Source of the DNA: Opitutia bacterium | GTDB lineage: Bacteria > Verrucomicrobiota > Verrucomicrobiia > Opitutales > T3Sed10-336 | NCBI GenBank assembly: GCA_003566885.1 | Contig: PXBO01000009.1 | Location: 1 to 64,000 of the forward strand | Length of the DNA stretch: 64,000 bases | Reading direction: 5' to 3' | The notes under the pieces: generated by a model | Told to the model about the DNA's origin: nothing | Database searches by the model: none | Seen by the model: only the letters and a program-made list of their open reading frames with translations | In this document: piece by piece, positions 8,604 through 16,600 of the stretch | How positions within the stretch are numbered: the stretch's first letter is position 1 | How the letters are laid out: each line of letters starts with the position of its first letter | Made by a program: the position numbers and the translations under genes

Positions 8604-10538
8604 TTAGCGTTCCTTTTGCCAGGCCGGTTTGGTGAGGTCGATTTCGATCTCTCCCGTTCCCGGGCTTTCAAAAGGTCCCGGATGCGGGCGTTCCGGATCT
8701 CTTGGCTCGCCGAAATAATCCGTATCCACATCGAGCGGACTTCCGTCGTGGTCGAGGAAGGGAAGCCCCGGCACGATGGCTTCGCCGAGGAGGCCGGTCG
8801 TTACAATGACGTTGTTATCGGTGCGGAGGTCGGCGTCCAGGACCATTCGCAAAAGCAACGCGGCGTTCTCGCGGATCAGTTCGATTTGCGGGTCGGAATC
8901 GGCCGGGATGAACGGGGCCGTTTCGTGGATCGCCGGTTTGGCGCCGCGCAGGTAGACATTGCCGGCCATCCGCATGGGGTGCTTGGCATCGTCGTAGACA
9001 TCGAGTTCACTCTCGATGAAAATGTTATTGAAGAAGTGGGTGTTGCCTCCCGGGTGGTCGCCGAATCCCGCGACTTCCGTCGAATGCGGTTCGAGGTAGG
9101 GCGTCTCACGGTGGAGCTCGGGCCAGAACTTGAGGCTGCCGGCGAACAGGTTGTGCGCGTACACGCCTCCCTGGGAACGGTCCTTCATGGTGCGCGGGGA
9201 TAGGAAGAGATTGTTGTCGACCACGTACGGACCGTGGTTCACTTCGAAGTAGATATCCTGTTCGGGGCCGTTGTCGAAGAACACGTTTCCGGAAATGCGC
9301 GCGCCCTGGGTCATCCAGTCGAGCCAGATCCCCCGGTAGGTGCGGTAGATCAGGTTGTCCCGAATGAGAAAGTCGACGGCGCCGTGAATTTTGATTCCGG
9401 ACATTTCGTGGCCCGAGAACAGCCTTCGCACGTGAATGTCGTGGATGACGTTGCCGGTAATCTCGCTGAAGACCGCTCCGAGGCTGCCCACGATGCCGGC
9501 CTGTTCGCAGTGGGAAATGCGGTTGTTGCGGACGATGTGCCCGCCGATATTGTCGCGAGACCAGCCGTTCTCGAGGGCGCGATCGATCGTTTTGACGTAG
9601 CCCTCGGCGGTGTCTTCCGAGGTGTTGTCCCATTCATCGCCGTATTTGCCGAGGGTGACGCCGACGCAGGTCGAGTAGCGAATGTCGTTGTCCTCGATGA
9701 TCCAGCCGCGGCTCCAATGCGTCCCGATAAGCCCGATTTGCTCGGCGGTCGGAGGCGCCCACGGCGTGGCGGCGTGCATCAGGGTGAAGCCGCGTACGGT
9801 GATGAAGTCGACTCCGGGCTCTTCGGGATAGAAGACCGTCCGGCGAACGTTGATCTCCACCTTGGCCTCGTTCGGATCGACGTCCTCGAACTGCGCCCAG
9901 ATGGTGGTGTGCTCGTCGTCGACCCGTGCGAACCACAACGGATCCTCCCCGACGGGTTCCAAAACGGGCGACAGCTCCGCGGCTTCGGTGAGCCAGTGTT
10001 CGTCCAGATAGACCGCGCCGGTGTGGTGTTTGCGCCCCTGCGGATTGAACCAGTCACCGTAAATGACATCGGCATACGGGTTGAAATCGCCGAAGAACTC
10101 GTTGGGCAGAACGACTTTCCAGGTGTCGTTGTTCTCGTTCACCCATCCCGTGATCCGTTCCGAGCCCTTAATGACCGCGTTTTCGCCGGGGGCGGCGCGG
10201 AAAACAATGCGGCTGCGGTCGCCGGCGCCGCCTTGTACCGGATTGACCCGCTCGCGGTAGACGCCTTCATGAACGGTGATCGTATCGCCCGGCCGGGCGC
10301 GCTCCGCGGCCGCCCCGATCGTTGCGAACGGCGCAGTCCGGGAACCGTCGTTTTGGTCGTCTCCGTTTACGGAAACATGGAACTCCCGCCGTTCTTCGTC
10401 CACGGCAAGGACGGAAGCGGGAGCGAGCATTAGGCACAAGCTAAAACAGGTCATCGGGAGGATCGTCCGCGCGGCGTTCGTCAACAGAGTGGTGCGGCGC
10501 GATTCTCCAGTGCGGCTTTTTTCGAAAAGGCGGTTCAT
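8604..10538 (-). CDS. Secreted DUF1565 right-handed parallel beta-helix protein (paralog 1)
   Basis: A secreted 644-residue protein. Signal peptide at residues 20-45 (ending ASVLAV), DUF1565 segment at about 52-120 (FHVSVNGDDQNDGS, TIGAAAERARPGDTITVHEG, YRERVNP), then a parallel beta-helix with repeated short turns such as GWIIEDNDIRYSTCVGVTLG and HIVRNNRISHCEQAGIVG. Beta-helix proteins of this type are often polysaccharide lyases or glycosidases, but no catalytic set can be assigned by eye. It is clearly homologous to the protein at 52052, except that the paralog has an extra domain at the equivalent of residue 200 here. Only 73 bases separate it from the end of the giant gene upstream, so the two may be co-transcribed. 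Confidence 0.92.
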   Translation of the reverse strand: MNRLFEKSRTGESRRTTLLTNAARTILPMTCFSLCLMLAPASVLAVDEERREFHVSVNGDDQNDGSRTAPFATIGAAAERARPGDTITVHEGVYRERVNPVQGGAGDRSRIVFRAAPGENAVIKGSERITGWVNENNDTWKVVLPNEFFGDFNPYADVIYGDWFNPQGRKHHTGAVYLDEHWLTEAAELSPVLEPVGEDPLWFARVDDEHTTIWAQFEDVDPNEAKVEINVRRTVFYPEEPGVDFITVRGFTLMHAATPWAPPTAEQIGLIGTHWSRGWIIEDNDIRYSTCVGVTLGKYGDEWDNTSEDTAEGYVKTIDRALENGWSRDNIGGHIVRNNRISHCEQAGIVGSLGAVFSEITGNVIHDIHVRRLFSGHEMSGIKIHGAVDFLIRDNLIYRTYRGIWLDWMTQGARISGNVFFDNGPEQDIYFEVNHGPYVVDNNLFLSPRTMKDRSQGGVYAHNLFAGSLKFWPELHRETPYLEPHSTEVAGFGDHPGGNTHFFNNIFIESELDVYDDAKHPMRMAGNVYLRGAKPAIHETAPFIPADSDPQIELIRENAALLLRMVLDADLRTDNNVIVTTGLLGEAIVPGLPFLDHDGSPLDVDTDYFGEPRDPERPHPGPFESPGTGEIEIDLTKPAWQKER

Positions 10539-10611
10539 GTGGCTATTGTTTTTGCGGTTTGCTGATGGAGATGGGAAGGATCATTACTTCCCGAGACTGA
10601 GCGGTTGACGT

Positions 10612-13600
10612 TTATTGTTGGGAAATACGCACGCGATGGAATTTCCGGTTCCCTGAGCTTTCGGGCAGGGAAATATCCAGGATGCCTTCCTGAATTCCGG
10701 GAGAATCGACGCGGGAATCGAAGATCGTTTCGCTCCAGTCGACAAGGTCTTCGGAGGCTTCCACGATGTAAGCGATGTCGGCGCGGTGGGTGGAAAACGG
10801 GAACGCCAAACGCAATTCCTCTCCCGTGACGATCAAACGCGGAAGCTTGTCAACCGGGTCTTCGTCGAGGTCGATCCCAAAGGCATAGCGGGCGAGGTTG
10901 GTCACCCCGCTACCGTGCGGATCCGCTTCCGCCGCCGAGGCTTCGGGGGTGGCATCCGGATCGTCGAACATAGCCTGGCGCCATTCCTCGAAACTTCCGA
11001 TGGGATCGCCCGCCCGGATCTCCAGGAAAATCGGTGTCAACCCGCCGGATGGATTCACCGTGCCGGCGAAGCCGTCCGGCTCGCTATGGACCCGCTCGAT
11101 CGAGCCGTCCTGCAAGGAGCGCTCTTCGATCCGTTTTACGCCCCCCGGGAGCTCGTTGGGAATCAGGGCGCCCCAGAAGCCGTCGTTGGTCGCGACGGTC
11201 GTGTCGTAGAACGCCGCATACCGGTCGTCGGTTTCGGCGCCGGTGATTTCCACTGGCGTCGCGGCAAGCGGGCGGGACTCGCCGTCCTCGTCGTCGTAAA
11301 GGACGACGACGTTCCGGGGCGCGATTTCCGCATCACCCATTACCGCGCTCCCTTCGTCGGAACCTTCCCCGAACCGGATCACTTCGATTTCCTGGCGGGT
11401 GGTCAAAAAGTGGAATAGACTTTCTCCCCCCTCGCCGTCGTTCAGCAGCAGCCGAATGAAAACCGTGTTTCCCGGCGTGAACCGCGCGTTGCCGGTGGGT
11501 TCGGTCACGAACCAGCCGGTATGGGCGCCGTTTTCGTCGGTGACGAAGGTTTGGTGTCGCAAGCCGAGATCGTCCTCGCGGAAGCGCGGCGAGTCGGTGT
11601 TGCGCACCCAGTCGTCGCCGGCGCCGGCGATCAGGATCGCGTTGCCCGCCCCGTCCTGATCCGGCGGATCGTCGGGCGTCACCACCCGGTTTCCGAACCG
11701 GTACTCGGCTTCAGGCTTCAGGCCTTCCAGGGTCAGACGAAAAGCGAACGGCACCCGGTCGTTGTTGTCGTTGTTTTCATCCTGGTCGCCCTGCATGTAC
11801 CTGGGCATGATCTTTTCGGTCACCCGGACGACATGGAAGACGTCGCTTTCCGCGCCGGCCAGGCCGCTCGCGGAGGCGGTGAATGTGAACGGTCCGGCGC
11901 CGTCGATCGACAGACCGGGAAAAACGGCGATTCCGTCTTCGAATTCACCCGTGGCGACGCCCGACAGCTCGCCGTCGCCGGATAGGTTGAGGCTTGCGGG
12001 TCCCTCGAACTCCGGATCGACCAGGCCGTCCTGGTCGACTGCACTGACGGCGATGGGCGGCAGGGGGTCGCGGCTTTGACTCCACTCGGGCGGCGGGTCG
12101 GCAAAGGCGAGGGCGACGGCCGTTCCGGGCTCCCGGTTCGCCACCTGCACGGCGTCCAGACGCAGTTGCGCGCGGGGACCCGAATCGCCGGCGATCCGGT
12201 AATAGCGCCACATGAGCTGCACGTACTCTTCGCCCAGCGCGTCCGGCGGGAGTGCGACCGGTCCCATCGGTTCGACGTGACCGATTTCGGGGTGGCGCAG
12301 GTACTCGACCGGTTGCTCCTGTTCGTCGAGCACGTCGACGAAATCGCCGTCGATCCCGACGCGATACTGCAGCCGGATCGCGTAGATGCGATCGTTGGGC
12401 AGGACCGTTCCTCCGAGCCAACTCACGGGCGCCTGATCCACTCCCCGCGTGTCCAGCGCCAGAAGAGCCCCGCCGAGGTCGCGCCCTCGTCCTGTATTGA
12501 TAAAAGCGATACCCTGGGGTCCAAGGCCGTTGATCCGGGTTCGCGATTCCGCCCGGTACGGGAAGGTCACGTCCTGTTCCCTCGCCGCTTCCTCGGGCGG
12601 AATGCGGTAGGCGAATTCGAGAGGCGTGTCGATCGCGGTATCGCTTTCGTCGCTCTGGACGAAGAGCATGTGCTCCGGATAGTTCCACGCGGGTGCGTCC
12701 GCGGGCCAGGAGTCGAAGAAGTAAGGAGCCTCTGCGAGGTCGTGGGGCGCCGGATACACAAGTACCCGGAAAACGACGGACACCGGTTCGTTAGACGCGC
12801 TCTCGGCGGTGAGTTCCACCCGGGCGTCGCCGCGGTTTGCCGGCTGCAAGGTCAGGAGTTCTCCGCTGAGCGAGTGTTCCAGCACGTCGTTCTCCTCCAC
12901 CGTCGCCGAAAAAGTCAACGGTTCCCCGTCGGTGCTGGTAAAGACCTCCGACAGATCGATCTCGATCGGGTCTCCCTGTTCGATCCGCTTGAAGAGCGAG
13001 GGCGGCGCGTTCACGGCCGGCGGACTGGAAACGCCGGCCAGAGGGCTTCCTTCCACGGTGAAATTGTCGAACCGGTTGTTCCCCTCGGTTCCGCCGTCTC
13101 CCTGTTGAAAGCGGATCCGCAGGGCGAAATCGGGGTTGTCGGCGACCGATTCTAGCGCACCGAAATCCAGCGAGCGCACGACCGGTTCCTCGGTGACGAC
13201 GATTTCCTTGAACGGAGCGTACGTCGCGCCGTCGGTGGTGTAGTCGACGACCTGCAAGCCGGCGCCCTGTCCCGAACGCCGCGTTTCGTAGCGTACCAGG
13301 ACATCCCGGTAACCGGTCGTGGGAACGGAGACGTGAACGGTCGCATCCAGGGGATAATTCACCCGCAGGTGGTCGCCGGCTGGATCGTTGAAGCGCGCGT
13401 TCTCGCCCGAGAATCCCTGACCGTCGCCGGAGACGGTTTCCGCGAGACCTTCCGTCGCAATGGACCACGCGGCGCCGCCCAACGTGTGGGCGGGCGCGGT
13501 CAGGTTGCCGGAATCGTTGAAATGCCAGTAGTGCAGAAGAGCGAGCGGAGGGGTCGTGTTGGCGGAAGCCGGCGTCGGCGTGGAGGACCGGACCAGGGGC

Positions 13601-16600
13601 GGTATACCGCCGTCGGGATGGCGTCCGATCGAGTGTCCCGCCGGCAAGCCGTCGTAGGCGAATGCGTCGATCATGATCGTTTTCCCATCGACGGCCCGCG
13701 ACAGATACAGTTCGCCAGCGTCCGGATCGATGACGAAGTCGGTGTGCCACTCGCCGGGGCCGGTCTGCTCCGGCTGTCCGTCGAGCCAGACCAGAGTGTG
13801 TGACTCCGGCTCGAGCATCGCGCCCTCGGGGAAAGCCCACATGCTCAGATCCTCGGAGTCATTCGACAGGTAGTAACCTTCCAGGGAGAGCGTTGCCTCC
13901 CCGGCATGGTACAACTCCACCCAGGGATCCGCCTCGCCGAAACCATCCGTTACCGCGCCGGTATTGACCGGCTGCAGTTCGTTCAGCCACAGGTCCGGAA
14001 AGGGCGGCAAGTCCGCCCGCACCGAATTGATCTCGCCGGGCGTCGCCGGGGCCGCCGGCTGCGGCGTGGTTTGTTGCGTGTGATCGATCCTGCCCGGGCC
14101 GTGGCCGGACCACCGAAAACGGGTGGTCAGGGGGGCTCCGTTTTCGTTCGGCAGGTACCGGTAGCTGAGGGTGTAGAGTTCGCCCTCCTCGGTAGGCTCT
14201 TCCTCGTGACGGTTTTGCGAGATCGAGCTCCCGAGGGTCGAACCGCCGCTGTCGGCCACCACGTGCAGGCTGGCATTTCCGGAATAGCTCACATCGGTGA
14301 CAATCCGGCTGTCGGCATGATTATCCGCCACCACCCAGGGTCCGGAGAGTTCGGACTCGAAGTCCCCGTTCAGGAGCATGTTCTCGCCGACGCCGGGTTC
14401 GGTGCCGGGCACGAGTTCGATGGCGTCGACGTGCACCTCGCCGGGCGCCTCCAGGTAGAGGTAAAACCAATTTTCCACAATCTCGCCGGTGACCGAAACG
14501 AACTGCCAATCGGTCGCCAGGCCTTCCGAATCGCCGAGATACGCCCAGTTCCCGGGATGCGCTCCGCTTCGGGCGGGATCGATCCGCTGGTACGAGGCTG
14601 CGGACAAACCGTTCACCGACGGCCACGGGAGAGAAGGCAAGGCGTACACCTCGTCGATAACCCGCTCGGGATCGGCGTCCGTGGCGGGCCGGATCAGGCG
14701 CAACGGCTCGTCGTTCTCCCAAAACATGCCGGAGAATTCCCCCGCGATGGGCAGGCCCAGCCCGAACCGGTTTTGAAAGGCGAAGCGGTTGCGCACCGCC
14801 AGCGAATATCCCCCGGGCTCGATCACGGTACCGGACGCAAACGTGAAACCCAACCCGTCCAGGCGATAACCGCTCAGGTCGAAAGCGTATTCTTCAGAGG
14901 TGTTGTGAATCTCCACAAACTCGCTCCCCGGCTGCGCGGGGTCGTGCAGGAGTTCATTGATCACCAGATGATCGGCCGGATCCGCAGCCTCCGCAGGGTC
15001 CGCCGCATAAGTCACCGTGATGCCGGTTTCGTCAATCCATCGATCATCGCTGTTCCAACCTTCAACCAGAAAGACATTTTCTCCCGGGAGCAGCGGCATG
15101 GAGACGCTCCATTCGGTTTCGCTGTTCCAATTCAGTGGATACACACCTCCATTTATGGTCAGGGTCTTCACCTCGACCGGCGCCGTGCCGGTCAGGGTAA
15201 CTCGCGGATCTCCGGACTCATGCCCCGGCTCGGGACCGGTGATGGCGAGATCCGCCGACACCGTATTCAGTTGGTCGATCAGAAAATTCCGTCGATCGCT
15301 CACCCAGTTCTTGATCGCTTGCGGACCCTCGACCTCAAATCCATTTGCGGTAAGCGCGGCGTAGTTGGCATCCAGCATCCGATTCATTTCCTCCCCTTGC
15401 AGCGGCCCGTAAACGGCGTCGTGAAAGGCGCGCCAGTAAGCCCGCCGGAACGGCGGGTGATTGTCCATCCGGGTGACGGTCGGATCGTCCGCTCCGAACA
15501 AGGCGGCGTCGGGCGGGCTGGCCCAGGCGCCCATGCCCTTATCGAGATCCCAGAGAATCATTTGCCAGCCCCGGTTCTGCGGATTGTAGGTCCAGGCATT
15601 CTTTCCCCGGGAGTAGCCGTAACCGTCCCAGTCGCTGACCACGCGCCGCGCAGCGAAGACCCGCATCCATTGCTCAATGTCCGCCACCGCCTCGACCGCC
15701 GCTGTGTAAGCAGTATCGCCCGGCGTGTTCACGGCCTCGACCAGTTGAAAGAAGCTGGAATAATCGTCGTCGAGCCAGCGGTTGGATCGCTTGTTCCAAC
15801 TCCACCGGTAACGCGCTTTTTTCAATTCGCCGCCGGTCGTGGTGTGGGGCTGCAATCTGGCGTCCACACTCGAAAAGGAGCCCAAGTCATCGCTGAACTC
15901 GAACCAGTCGTCGATCTTGAAGAGCTCACCCCGATCATCGTCGGGAAACCAGGCTTGCAGGTATTCGGACTCGATGTGCTGGATATCGGCGAAAACGCCT
16001 CCGCCCAGGGGTTTGTTCCCGTTGCGGAACACGTGAATGTAAGTCTGATGGCTGAACGGCAACCCCAGCCTTTCCCCGATCCAATACCCGGTACCTTCAC
16101 GCTGGCCGGTCCCATCGAGATCGATGATGTTGTTCAGGTTGAACTCCCGCGTCCCGAGCAGACGATCGTCCCGCGGGACCTGGAAGGAAAAACCGCTGGG
16201 GCGCGCGAAGGGACTTCCCCGGTAGCGGGCGGCGATGTTGTGAATGACCCGGTCTCCGGACACCAGCGTGCCGGGCAGGCGCCGGTTGCTGAGGCGTTCC
16301 CGCTGTGCCCATTCGTTCATGACGGCTTCGGTAAACCACATGTGGTAGCTCGGGTACGAACCGGACTGCTCTTCGTCGCCGAACCGGACCAAGGCCTCGT
16401 AGGCCGTCGGGTCGTCCGGATAAGAAGCGAACGCCGGCGTCGCGGCGCCGTCTTCGGCCTCGATGAAGTACGCCACCAGCGTTCCGGAAGGCTGACCCGG
16501 TATCAACGCGGTGTACAGACCGTCGCCGGCGACGGCGTCGCCGGTCTGTCCGTCGTCGCTCATCGGCAGGGCGGTGTAGTCTTCGCCCGGATCGATTCGA